A stretch of 64,000 nucleotides of DNA, from positions 7,210,251 to 7,274,250 of the forward strand of contig NC_058151.1 in the NCBI RefSeq assembly GCF_011075055.1, given 5' to 3'. Position numbers and translations under genes: made by a program. Positions within the stretch are counted from its first letter, which is position 1, and each line of letters begins with the position of its first letter. A model generated the notes under the pieces. That model saw nothing but the letters and a program-made list of their open reading frames with translations. It was not told the DNA's origin and made no database searches. This DNA comes from Mangifera indica (lineage: Eukaryota; Streptophyta; Magnoliopsida; Sapindales; Anacardiaceae). This document shows positions 11,547 to 22,630 of the stretch, in pieces.

Positions 11547-14500
11547 TTGAAAAGGGCTTATGTTTCAGATGTGACAAAGTTTACTCCGAGGAACCGTTGT
11601 CGATATCGACAGCTTCGTATTATGATAGCCTGTGAAGGGGAGTCAAAGGAGGATGACATTGACGTTGAGGTAGAGGTACCATCCAACGACAAGAAGCTAA
11701 AAGTAAATTTGAACTCTAGTTCAATGGTAGGGATTGACTCTCCAAAAACCATGAAATTTCCTGGGGAGATAAGAGGAAAGAATGTATTAGTACTCTTAGA
11801 TAGCGAAGCAACTCACAATTTCCTTTCAAAAATGGTTGTAGTAAAGTTAAGTATTCTAGTGAGCCCAACTCAATTTTCAGTAGTATTGGGAGATAATCGA
11901 AAAATCAAACTGAAAAATGTGAAAGAGTGGAATTGAGATTCCAGGGGATTAAAGTGGTGCAAGATTTTTTACCTTTTAATCTAGATTGAGTCGATTGGGA
12001 GATGTGAAATCAAATTAGAGGAATCAAACGATGAAGTTCGAATGGGATGGGCAAAAAATGGAGATTAAAGGCAACATTTCGTTATCAAAATTGGAGTCAT
12101 CTATAGGAATTTTATGGAAGTTGGTTAATAGTGGGGGTGATGGTTTTTATTTGAAAATGTAAGTTGACACGAATGTTCCACTAAGTGATAGTCAAGAAAT
12201 CCACCCAGAACTAGTGACCTAATTAGAAGAATTTAGGAGTTTATTTAAGGAACCACAAGGCTTACCACCTATGAGGGATAGAGACCTCTTTATTCAGCTT
12301 ATTGAAAGGGCTCAACCACCAAACCTAAGGCCTTACAGGTACCCATACTTTCCGAAGAATGAAATAGAGAGGATCGTGAAAGAAATGTTAATGGCGGGAA
12401 TAATTCAATCTAGTGTTAGTCCGTATTCAAGTCCGGTACTGTTGGTTCGCAAAAATATGGAGGGTAGAGGTTCTGCGTTGATTACGAGGCCTTCAATCAT
12501 GTCACTGTCCCAGACAAATTTCTCATTTCTACAATTGATGAACTGCTTGATGAGTTAGTAGGTGCAACAATTTTTAGTAAACTTGATTTACGATCCGACT
12601 ACCATCAAATTAGGGTGAGAGAAGACGACATCGAAAAGACAGTCTTTCGGAGTCACCACGACCATTATGAATTTTTTGCAATGTCGTTCAAATTATCAAA
12701 TGCTTTTAGCCACATTTCAGAGTTTGATGAATGATATTTTTCGCCCATTTTTGAGAAGATTCGTACTTGTATTTTTTGACGACATCCTTGTCTACAACAA
12801 AGGGATTGATGATCATGCGAGGCATTTAAGAGAGGTGCTTAAACTTCTGGAGCTTTTTCAATTGGTAATTAACTTAAAAAAATTGTCAATTTGGACGCGA
12901 CAAAATGGAGTATCTAGGCCATATGGTGTCTAAAAATAGGGTAGAAGCTGACCCTAGCAAAATTCGAGATATGGAAAGCTGGCCAACATCGAGGGACATA
13001 CAAGACCAGAAGGTTTTCTAGAACTGATGGGGTATTGCAAAAAAATTGTGTAAGGATATGGGAAGATCGCCGAGCCATTGACAAATCTATTGAAGAAAAA
13101 TTATTTTAGTGGAGTGAAAAGGCACAAAAGGCGTTCGAGGCACTAAAAAGAGAAATGGTGACAATTCCAGTTTTAGCAATGCCTAATTTCTCTAAAGAGT
13201 TCGTTGTAGAGATTGACGCCTCCAGATCATCACTAAGGGCGGTGCTCATGCAAGAAAAGAGGCCGGTAGCTTATTTGAGCAAGGCATTATCGCTACAAAA
13301 TCAAAGAAAGTCTGTGTACGAGAAAGAGCTCATGGCCATTGTTATGGCACTGCAGAAATGGCATCATTACCTCTTAGGTCAACATTTCAAAGTGAGAACG
13401 GATCAACGAAGTTTAAAATTCCTAACAAAGTTGAAAATTATAAGGTCTAAGCAATAGAAATGGTTAGTGAAAATGTTAGGTTTCAACTTTGAAATAATGT
13501 ATAAACCAGGTTTGGAAAATAAAGCTGCAGATGCCTTATCTCGGAGATCCAGAGGCATGGAGTTACAATCTATTTCTATGGGCAATCCAATTAGTACAGA
13601 CGACATAGGCAGAGGCTATGAAGGATGACAGGCTACGACAAATTATATAAAACCTTCTAAAAAACCCAAATTCTCATACAGAATTTCTCTAAAAAATGGT
13701 GGGTTGTTGCATAAAGGTCAAATAGTATTACCCAAGAATTTCAGGTTCATCTAACAGTTCTTGATAGACTTTCATTCATCTCTTCTCGACAGGCATTTGG
13801 GGTTTCTTTTGCACTTATAAGAGAATCTCATCTGTAATTTTCTAGGAAGGCATGAAAAATGATGTGAGGCAATTCGTGACTGGATGTGAAGTGTGTCAAC
13901 ATGCCAAGAACAAAGCAACATCGCCAACGGGACTGGAACCTCTCCTTGTTCCATCAAGGTTTGGGAGGATTTGTCAATGGATTTCATTTCAAGGTAACCG
14001 AAAATGAGGGGATTTGATACATTACTGGTTGTGGTGGATCGTTTAACCAAATATGCACATTTCATCACCATCTAGCATCCTTACACAGCGAAGGATATCA
14101 TAGTTGTGTTCACAAAGAAGTAGTTAAACTCCATGATTTCCCTCGCACAATTGTATCAGATCGCGATAGAATTTTCATGAGCCACTTTTGGTCCGAATTA
14201 TTTAAAGCAACAGGCACAAAAATGAAGTTTAGTTCAGCCTATCACTTGCAGACTAATGGGCAGACCGAGGTAGTAAATCGAAGCCTTGAAACTTACCTAA
14301 GATGCTTCTGTTTTGAGAAGCAACAGAGCTAGCCTAACTGGCTATCTTGGGCCGAATACTGGTACAATACAACCTTCCATGGATCAACGGGCATGTATCC
14401 TTTCAACGCCGTGTACGGGTAAGAACCTCCACCCCTTTTAAGATTGGTGGAAGAAGCTCCACCGGTAGCCAAGGTGGATGTGATAATAAAAAAGAGAAAT

Positions 14501-15046
14501 AAAATCTTGGATAAGGTTAAGGAAAACCTCACATGGGCCCAAGAGAGAACGAAACATTTGGCTAACAGAAACAGAAGGGAAGTTGAGCTAAAAGTGGGTC
14601 AGCAAGTATATCTGAAGTTACAATATAGATTTCGTTCTTTGGCTTTGAAACCGAATGAGAAGTTGAGTCCTCGTTTTAATGGGCCATATAAAGTTGACGA
14701 AAGGATAAGAGCAGTAGCTTATCAATTAAACCTTCCAGAATCAGTGAGAATTCATCCTGTTTTCCACATATCGCAGTTGAAAAAATGCATAGGACCAACT
14801 GTGCATAGCCACCCTCTTCCCAGTTGTTTAAATGAAGAAGGAGAATTAGAAATGCAACCTGAAGTAGTTTTGGGTTTCAGGTATTCTCCACAAGGTGATT
14901 TGGAGCTATTGATCAAATGGCATGGGTTGGCCGATTACGACAATTTGTGGGAGTTATACAAAGATATGATTCAACTCTTTCCTTATTTGCACCTTGAGGA
15001 CAAGGTGCCTTTGGATAGGAGGCGTAATGTTAGGGCCCAAGTATAA
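11547..15046 (+). pseudogene. Gypsy pol remnant (protease-RT-RNase H-integrase-chromodomain), copy 1
   Basis: Domains in order. Aspartic protease near 11785-11900, where the usual DSGATHNF reads DSEATHNF, so the active-site Gly is Glu. Reverse transcriptase 12271-13000 with [11 protein letters not shown] retained. RNase H 13155-13460 ([17 protein letters not shown]). Integrase with a zinc-finger remnant near 13870-13935 ([11 protein letters not shown]) and core motifs near 14155-14290 ([22 protein letters not shown]). Chromodomain at the C-terminus 14870-15020 ([16 protein letters not shown]). Several stops and frameshifts separate them. Small deletions absent from copy 2 include two bases near 13607 and three near 13931. 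Confidence 0.88.
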
Positions 15047-15710
15047 ATAAAGAGGAGGAAAGGAAGAGTAAGATACAATTTAGACCACCAAGCTGTAGAA
15101 ACGCACAACATAGATGGGCACTCTGAAGAGAAGACAAATGGCACTCATTCAGCTTATGAGCATGCAACATATACAACAGACAAACAACTAACATGTTAGT
15201 ACCAATTGCCTAAAGAAGGGACCACAAAATTATCCCATGCTTATGTGGCACCACTTAATTGGAAAAGTTGTAATGTTGAGTGGAAAGAAAAGAAGGTGCT
15301 GGGAACAGAAAAAGGGAGAGAAGATTTTTGATGTATTAAGGAAATCAGGAGAGTCCCAGCCTTTCGAATGCTGGAAAGCTGAGTATTGAGTGTTTGAGGG
15401 TTCTATCATTAGTTGCTTACTTGTTAGTAAATTCCAATTGAAAGTCACTGTATTAGTGTTTTTTTTATGAATATTACGTTGATTGTAGAGACTAAAGCTG
15501 ATGGAAATGTTTCATTAATATTACTACATTTCAAATACAACAATCCTTTATTATCACATTGTTGAGCCAAATATACACTTTATAATTACTATAACCATTA
15601 CAAATTTATCTCCAAATAGGAGCTACTAAATCCAGCAAGCAACCACTGCTTGACATCTGTGGAACAACAGCGACGAACCGTAGTTGAGGCTCACCTCCAA
15701 GTACCTAACA
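15028..15710 (+). repeat. Gypsy 3' LTR, copy 1
   Basis: 683 bp, TGTTAGGGCC...CTAACA. It overlaps the last codons of the chromodomain frame, as in many chromoviruses. The flanking AAGAC has lost four bases compared with copy 2. Confidence 0.85.
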
Positions 15711-17124
15711 CACACAACCTAAAGGTGGGAAAAAATTTTGTGAGGAGAGCACAAGACATTGGGAATCAAGACTTTTTTAAGGTGATCAGTTTATAAAATG
15801 AGTAGTTGCAAACTGCTTTCCCCAATATTGTTTTGGAATATTAATTTTGAAAAAGAAATGCTTTTTAAGCTAGAAGAATTTCGTTTTTCTTTTCAACAAC
15901 TTTATTTTGTTAGGGTGTATTGAGACATAATGAGTCATGAATTATACTTTTTTCTTGAAAATAAAGAGCTAAAGATTGATTGAAGTAATCTTTTGCATTG
16001 TTTGAACAAAATTTTTTAATTGCAACATTGAATTATGTTTGGATTATATTTTAAAAGACTTATAAAACTGAGGTTACTTCAGATTTTATACTTCAAAAGA
16101 AAAAACTTGAGAATATAAACTAGAATCAAAGACTTTGGAAATTTGGACAACATAAATTCTCTTTCTCTTCCAAGAGTAATATGCCTCCTGAAGAGAAAGA
16201 CTAGCAAAAAAATGCTCCTTTCAACAAACGTGACATCAATAAAAATATAAAATTTTTCTGTTTGAGGGTGATAACACTCATATTCTTTTATAATGAAAAA
16301 GTAAGCAATAAAGATGCATCTAAGGGCAATGAGTCAAGTTTGCCCCTAGTTTGAGAGCAAATATGTACAAAAGACACATAACCTAGAACTGGGAAAAAAT
16401 TTTGTAAGGAGAGTACAAGACTTTTGGAATCAAGACTTTTCAAGAGTAATCAATTTATAAAATAAGTAGCTGTCAAAACTATGTTTCACGAAAATTGTTT
16501 TGGAACATTATTCTGAAAATAAAAGTGCTCTTATAAGCTAGAAGATATTCATTTTCTTTTCAACAACCTTATTTTGTTTAAGTGTATTGAGACATGATGA
16601 CTCATAAATTATACTTTTTTCTTGAAAATAAAGAGCTAAAGGCTGAATAAAGTAATCTTTTGTAAAATCTGAACGAAAATTTTAATTGCAATATTGAATC
16701 ATGTTTGGATCATATTGTGAAAGACTTAAAAAATTAAGGTTAGTTCAGATTTATGCTTCAAAAGTAAAAACTATGTCACACGGGTACAATTGTTAATAAA
16801 AGGAACAAACCATCAAGCCTTTAAATGTCATTATGAACAATTGTAAAAGGACATAGATATTTTATATACTAATTGGGATTAAACTAGCATATGTTTTACA
16901 AATTCCAACACATCACAATGAAACTCGTTAATAACTAATCCTTTTGAACAATAAAAACATCATTTTGAGAATACCAAAGGAGGAATGATCAAGATGAAGG
17001 TGTAAAAAACAAATTTGTCTTTATTAGATTTGAATGACTCGACATTAGATGAAAGGGCGAAGCAATCGTTGGATTAACTTGCCTACTGGTTTCTTCAAGG
17101 ATGGAATGGATGGAATAAAAATAA
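15711..17124 (-). pseudogene. Copia integrase remnant with internal tandem duplication, copy 1
   Basis: A segment of roughly 660 bp of copia integrase is present twice in tandem. Sequence around 15718-16110 recurs at 16380-16790, and 16115-16380 recurs at 8535-8784 on the other side of the gypsy insertion. The duplication therefore predates the gypsy. Minus-strand translation gives integrase C-terminal motifs (for example [13 protein letters not shown] in the same segment of copy 2). The last kilobase before the gap carries many single-base indels relative to copy 2. Confidence 0.7.
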
Positions 17125-17624
17125 NNNNNNNNNNNNNNNNNNNNNNNNNNNNNNNNNNNNNNNNNNNNNNNNNNNNNNNNNNNNNNNNNNNNNNNNNNNN
17201 NNNNNNNNNNNNNNNNNNNNNNNNNNNNNNNNNNNNNNNNNNNNNNNNNNNNNNNNNNNNNNNNNNNNNNNNNNNNNNNNNNNNNNNNNNNNNNNNNNNN
17301 NNNNNNNNNNNNNNNNNNNNNNNNNNNNNNNNNNNNNNNNNNNNNNNNNNNNNNNNNNNNNNNNNNNNNNNNNNNNNNNNNNNNNNNNNNNNNNNNNNNN
17401 NNNNNNNNNNNNNNNNNNNNNNNNNNNNNNNNNNNNNNNNNNNNNNNNNNNNNNNNNNNNNNNNNNNNNNNNNNNNNNNNNNNNNNNNNNNNNNNNNNNN
17501 NNNNNNNNNNNNNNNNNNNNNNNNNNNNNNNNNNNNNNNNNNNNNNNNNNNNNNNNNNNNNNNNNNNNNNNNNNNNNNNNNNNNNNNNNNNNNNNNNNNN
17601 NNNNNNNNNNNNNNNNNNNNNNNN
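17125..17624. other. Assembly gap (500 N)
   Basis: Exactly 500 undetermined bases, a conventional placeholder for a scaffold gap. Copy 1 ends at its left edge in the middle of the copia element. Sequence to the right is unrelated to the expected continuation (37241 onward in copy 2). Confidence 0.98.
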
Positions 17625-19084
17625 TTGAATTTAACTTAGATTCAACTTGAATCTTTTTGAACCCAAAATTTAAATTTTTTTTAGAAAAAAACACTAATAC
17701 CCCTAAATCATACTTGAGGGTATTACATCATCCTACCATTATTACATCCTTCTCTTCACACATGATGAATATCTTTCCCTACTAGGCAATGTCCAAATTT
17801 GTTGATTTCAAGAATTGTGAAGTGATTTTCGTATTGCTTTTATCAAACCCTACTACTTGGAATGATGATCTCTTCATGCATCATGGGCTAATATGTTTTT
17901 TTAAATGCTACTTGGACTTATTTTTTGTTTCAAGTTTTGGCTTCTAGTGTCAGTTATCCTTGTGGATAAGCTACCATGATAATTTCATTTGGGATGTGTT
18001 CTTGGGCAGAGGCCTTATTTCCAAGAAAGAAATATTAGAGTTAGGCTTAGCAGGTTGTTTTTTTGGTTATGGACTGAATTCTTTATTGAGTTGCTTTGTC
18101 TTTTTTTTTGTACAACTTTATGGTTAGTTTGGTGTTTTCTTTTGAATTCTATCTCTATAGGAACTTTGATAGGCTTTCAAGAGAAGTGATTTATTTTTTT
18201 TGAAACGGTAACCTAGAGTTGTGCTTTACAATACATTTTTGTTAGTTTTCCTATCTTGCTTCAATTTATTTAGGTCAAGATGAGTTTCAACCATTTCATG
18301 TAGCCTTCACTTGAGGCTTTAGTTTGGTTTTTTGTTAATATATTCTTACTTACCAAAAAAAAAAAGATTTAATCATATTATTGTTGATTTTGAATGAATA
18401 ACAAGGATGTTATATGTGTAAATATGTGGTAAACAATTATGTAAGAAGAATATAATGGATAAGGATTAAGAAAGTTGGATTTGAAATGTGTTCACTATAC
18501 TATTCTTTTGAACCTAGGAGTAGAATATGATTTAGGATATGTTGTATGATTGATTTATATGAGAATTCGTATATAAATTGATGTATTGTGGTGATTTTTA
18601 AATAATGTCTCATGAATGCTCTTTGTACCTCGATTTGTTTATTTGGTGGTGTTTCAGTGTCTTTCGTAGCCAAAATGCATTAGAGACCTTGGAACTTTGT
18701 TTATTGGTTTTTGGTGTTAAAAGCTAGTATAGACACCTAACATATTTTTTCCAAACATATAGGAACAACCTTTACAAGGACAAGGTTGCATTACCTAAAA
18801 TTATGGTTATATATGCAAACAAATGACCGTGTAAAGGACAATTACAATTGTTCAACTATTAGAGTAAAGTCATCAATCCATAATGGGTAATCATATAGAG
18901 GACATATGCAATGTTTCGTGACATGTAAGATAAGTTGCAAGAGTGTGTGATTGTTCATAAGAGTGAAAAAGATGAAACTACCTATTGAGCAATGTACGAT
19001 TGTGAATTTGAGGTTAGAGGAACAGAATAACCATTTGAGGATATGTATGGTCATCATGTTGACTAGAACATGAACGATTATGAA

Positions 19085-19410
19085 TAAGGTTGGATTCGAT
19101 TCAAGCCAAGTTTAAGCTTAGCTCGACTTGAGTGGAGTCTAGTCGAGCTTAAGTTAAGCTTAGAGCTTGGCTTGCACCTGTAGCCAAACAAAAATAATGA
19201 AAAATAATGTCTTTTTGTTGCGTATGTGTCAAAACAACATTATTTTAGTCTATTTGTTAAATTTTCTAAACTTGCGAGTTTTGCAAGTTGAACACTCCCT
19301 GAAAGTTTTTATCTTTCAGGCTTAAGTTTGTTTGAGCTAAGTTTGTTTTAGGCTCATTCGAGTTAAACTCATTTTCAAGATCAAACAAACTCGATTTGAA
19401 TTCAATCTTA
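19085..19410. repeat. Possible MITE with imperfect terminal inverted repeats
   Basis: The left end (GGTTGGATTCGATTCAA) and the complement of the right end (around GATTGAATTCAA) match imperfectly. TAA lies outside each end. The interior repeats AAGCTTAG/GAGCTAAG-type words in both orientations. A TAA duplication would fit PIF/Harbinger elements, but three bases are weak evidence. Confidence 0.3.
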
Positions 19411-19414
19411 ATCA

Positions 19415-20127
19415 TGGGTAAAATATTATTTCACCATCCATAAAAATAACTCTTTTACATATCATACCCAAACATTTTAAATATGACGGTTTAACCCTTA
19501 AAAATGTTTAACAACTTACAAATCAGTTCTTAGAATTATTCAAAAACCTTAATGTTGACACTACTTTTTCACCACTACCATGATCTCACCATTAACAATT
19601 GTCACTTCATTTGTTGATTTATAGTTGTCGTCGATAACAGTCAAATCAATAAACTGAAAGTCATCATCAATGATAGCTTTTAATTGATGAATTAATTGAT
19701 TCGTTGCTAAATTGATTGATGGTCGATTCATCATTGATTGATTTGTGAATTAATCTAAAATTGATGAATCAATCGAAAATAAGAAGAGGAACAAAGGAAT
19801 AAAAAAAAGAAGATGGTGAAATGGATAGCAACTTGAAACAATAAAAGAGGAAAAAGGAGGTGTGGTGAAAGGGAAAGGAAATATGTGGGTTCCTATGTAA
19901 CTTGGATATTCAAAATGTTTATGTTTAATTTTTGTTAATTTAGGGTTATATGATAAATTTCAAAAATTAAATAATATAGATATATTGGTAATTTCACTTT
20001 CTAATATTGTGTAATTTTTTTCATTAATAGAATTTGATTTTGATTGAGAAAGTGTTATTTATACCATCTATGGGTGGAAAAGTGTTTTTAGGCCAAACAT
20101 TGGATGGGAAAAATAATTTCTCTATAC
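19415..20127. repeat. Possible degenerate inverted-repeat element
   Basis: The left edge (TATTATTTCACCATCCA) and the complement of the right edge (ATTATTTTTCCCATCCA) are similar and about 0.7 kb apart. No convincing target duplication or coding domain is visible. Confidence 0.28.
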
Positions 20128-20841
20128 TTTATTTACAATAAAATTAGGCATAATCATTTTGAGTATATAAATAAGTACACATTTGATATGTGTCATCAAG
20201 TGATTAGGTCATTTTAAATTAAAAATAAAGTAACATTCACTCATTTAGTGATATATCATATATGTATTTATTTATGTATCAAAAAATGAGTGCATATAGC
20301 TTGCTTATTTATGTGTTGGATCAGACTAATCATTCTAGTCCCTCATGTCAACCTCGAGTCAATTAGTCATTGTCATATTGATTATTTATTTGAAATTGAG
20401 GATAAAAAGATTCAAAATGAAGATTTGAACTAATAATTTTTGACACAATATACAAAAAAAAAATAGGATTGAGTTTTTAAATAGGAAATATAATTTGGAT
20501 CATGTTCAAGTCAATCCAAAAATTGAATTAGTTTGTGTTGGGGTTGACACAAAACAAACCTAAACTGACTTAATTGTTAAAAAATAAAACATAAAATGAC
20601 CTGAATTGCCCTAATTAAATTCTAGTTTATTTTTTTTCTTTTTATGTTTATAAGTTTGATGGTGTACTCTTAGTATTATCGATTCGAATTTATTATACTT
20701 GTGTATGACTTCTTTATAATTAACTTCTTAAATATACATGCACATTGGTACTTAATTATGTTTTATGTAATGCACGATTGATGTGCTTTTTAAATTTCAT
20801 TGATATATTTATATTTTTGCATAATTTTATTATATATGTGT

Positions 20842-22630
20842 GTAGCGAGCTATAATTTCTTTATTTAAAACCTTTATGTCTAATAAACAAAATAAATAGA
20901 TGGTTAAAAAATTCAAATAAAATAATTTATTTTCATAAAATGTGTTATTTTATTAAAAAATATATATATCGTTTTAATAACAAATCCTGTTATTTCATAT
21001 CAAATAGGTCAACCAAATTGTTTTTGACACAACTCCACCAATCATATAGTTTAGATCAATTTAGATATATCAACTTAAGCTAAACATAGTTTAAGTGAAA
21101 TTAAAATTAAGAGATTTTGATACAACTCTAATACAAATCAATTTAAGGTTATATTTTTTTACTTGAAATTTGAACTAATACAACACAAAATGTCAAATTG
21201 ACACGAAACTAAGGTGTAAAAAGACACTAGATTGAAAACATTTATTGTTCAATATTATTTAATAATTATATTTATTATTTATATTTTTTAAATTTTTAAT
21301 TATATCATATGACATTATTGATATTTCCAATCAATCAAACCATTCAAACTGCAAACTAACCCTTTGATTGGATCAATATCTAGTCAGATTCTAAAAACTT
21401 TTATCTTTACTACCACTCCCCTTGTTAATTAAACAACCATCGATATTCCATATAATTAAACTATGAGAACCCGGTCTTGAATATCCAATTAGATATTCAA
21501 ATAATGTGTTATTATGAGATTGAATTACTTTAAATTAAAATAAAATAATATCTAATCACATAATAACATATTATCTGAATATCTCATTGAATACTCAAAA
21601 TTGGAGGTACCTAATATTGTTGTCTTCCATGGTAAGTGTTCAATAATGCACTTATGTTTCCATCTTGCACATGAAAAGCGGCTTGGATTCAGAACTTGAA
21701 GTTGAAGGATTAATTGTGTTGAGACGTTTTCAACAAAGAACTTACGAGCATATGTACAGTCAACCAATTATGATTACGTCCAAATCAGCATGAGGTCCAA
21801 ATTTTGTCTACGCGGGTAAGTTGTTATTTATTTAGCAAGAAACAAATTCGATTAATGTTGCACTAATCAGAGGGATGAACTGACAGAGATCCTAATACTC
21901 CATTCCTAGATACAAACAAAACAAATATACCTGGAATTCACCATAATTATGAAGTAAAAACCTGCATATTTCTACCATCCCCGGATATAGTCAAAATTCA
22001 CTGAAAGCCAAGGGCATTACATTGAGTCCATTATTTTTCTAGGCATATTGCTACATATACAAGGGTCCAAAAACATAGCTACAGAAAGCACAATCTTCAC
22101 TAGAAAAAATCGCAGCAAACATGGGTACAAGGCCTGACGTTCTTCTTTAACTTTGAAAGTAGGTCCATTATATTGATCAAAATCCAGCTCGGCTCCTCGT
22201 AATCGTCAGGTTACTAAATTCCGATTCATTTTTCGACAAAAATCTGTATTAGCTTCATACTAGAAGAAATATGTAATCATATATTCTGCAGCAAAATATG
22301 CTTCATAGATAATTGCATATGTGAAATCTTACCAATAAATGGTTAAAGCTTTTGAATATCCTTTATGGATATTGAACAAGGCAAAGAGACAATAGAATAA
22401 CAAATATCCACTTGAATATACAAACCCAAAAAAAAAAAAAAAAAATTAAAAAAATGAAAGAAAGAAAGAAAAACAAAACAAAAAGAAGACAAAGTCAATT
22501 GAATATATTTTCAGGTACAACGCATGAGTTTAAAAATTTGAAAAAGTTAGTTTACCCGAAGATATCAAAGAAAGGGAGTGAGAGATGGACCTGCCATAGA
22601 GAATATGTGTGACTACAAAGTCATTAACAA
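20842..22630. other. 3' flank of the dehydratase gene, copy 2; no coding sequence seen
   Basis: Equivalent to 1-1788. Downstream of the TAA at 22633-22631. Holds the hairpin element near 21478-21613 and otherwise no supported feature. Confidence 0.6.
21478..21613. repeat. Hairpin-forming MITE-like element, copy 2
   Basis: Same hairpin as 637-772. The 20-bp palindrome at its left end is broken here by one G-to-A change (GAATATCCAATTAGATATTC). Confidence 0.4.

Larger units (their letters stand above)
8785..15710 (+). mobile_element. Ty3/gypsy chromovirus-type retrotransposon, copy 1
   Basis: A full-length but degenerate element. It has a 5' LTR (8785-10317, enlarged by the 837-bp insertion), primer site, gag, protease, RT, RNase H, integrase, chromodomain and 3' LTR (15028-15710). 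Domain order RT-RNase H-integrase places it in Ty3/gypsy, and the C-terminal chromodomain makes it a chromovirus. It sits inside the integrase part of the copia element. The left flank ends AAGAC; in copy 2 AAGAC also follows the 3' LTR, but here four bases of the right copy have been lost. LTRs differ at roughly 10% of positions by eye, so the element is old. Confidence 0.93.
1..17124. repeat. Large duplicated block, copy 1 (left side cut by window, right side cut by gap)
   Basis: Base 1 matches base 20842 and the match runs, with scattered substitutions and small indels, to the scaffold gap, where 17124 matches about 37240. The block holds the 3' flank and last three exons of the dehydratase gene plus most of the intron-8 transposon nest. 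Differences from copy 2 include an 837-bp insertion (9299-10135), loss of four bases in the 3' target duplication of the gypsy element, and a 48-bp unit present once here and twice in copy 2. The duplication is directly visible. Whether it is genomic or an assembly artefact is inference. Confidence 0.95.
5157..17124 (-). mobile_element. Ty1/copia element in intron 8, copy 1, truncated at the gap
   Basis: Read on the minus strand, the 3' part of a copia element is present: integrase pieces (17.1-15.7 kb and 8.78-8.2 kb), reverse transcriptase (8.2-6.9 kb), RNase H tail (5644-5480) and the 3' LTR (5394-5157), preceded by the purine tract GAGAGGGAA. It is interrupted by a gypsy element (8785-15710) and a TRIM (5645-6833). 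Gag, protease and the 5' LTR seen in copy 2 are missing because the contig ends at 17124. All frames carry stops and shifts. Confidence 0.85.
17625..20841. other. Intergenic DNA between the block copies; no gene recognised
   Basis: Low-GC sequence that is the left flank of block copy 2, that is, further downstream of the dehydratase 3' end. It holds an A-tract at about 18354-18365 that follows a T-rich stretch and could be the tail of a decayed LINE-type element (weak). It also holds two possible inverted-repeat elements, listed separately. Short frames, for example minus 19057-18842, show no domain or splice context. Confidence 0.6.

Noticed and set aside
13772..14071. 99-codon minus-strand frame, and a shorter copy-2 version
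   Set aside because: Antisense of the gypsy integrase. The plus strand shows the integrase zinc-finger motifs.
17049..17694. Long open frames on both strands across the N run
   Set aside because: They exist only because undetermined bases contain no stop codons. The real sequence on each side is a few dozen codons with no domain.
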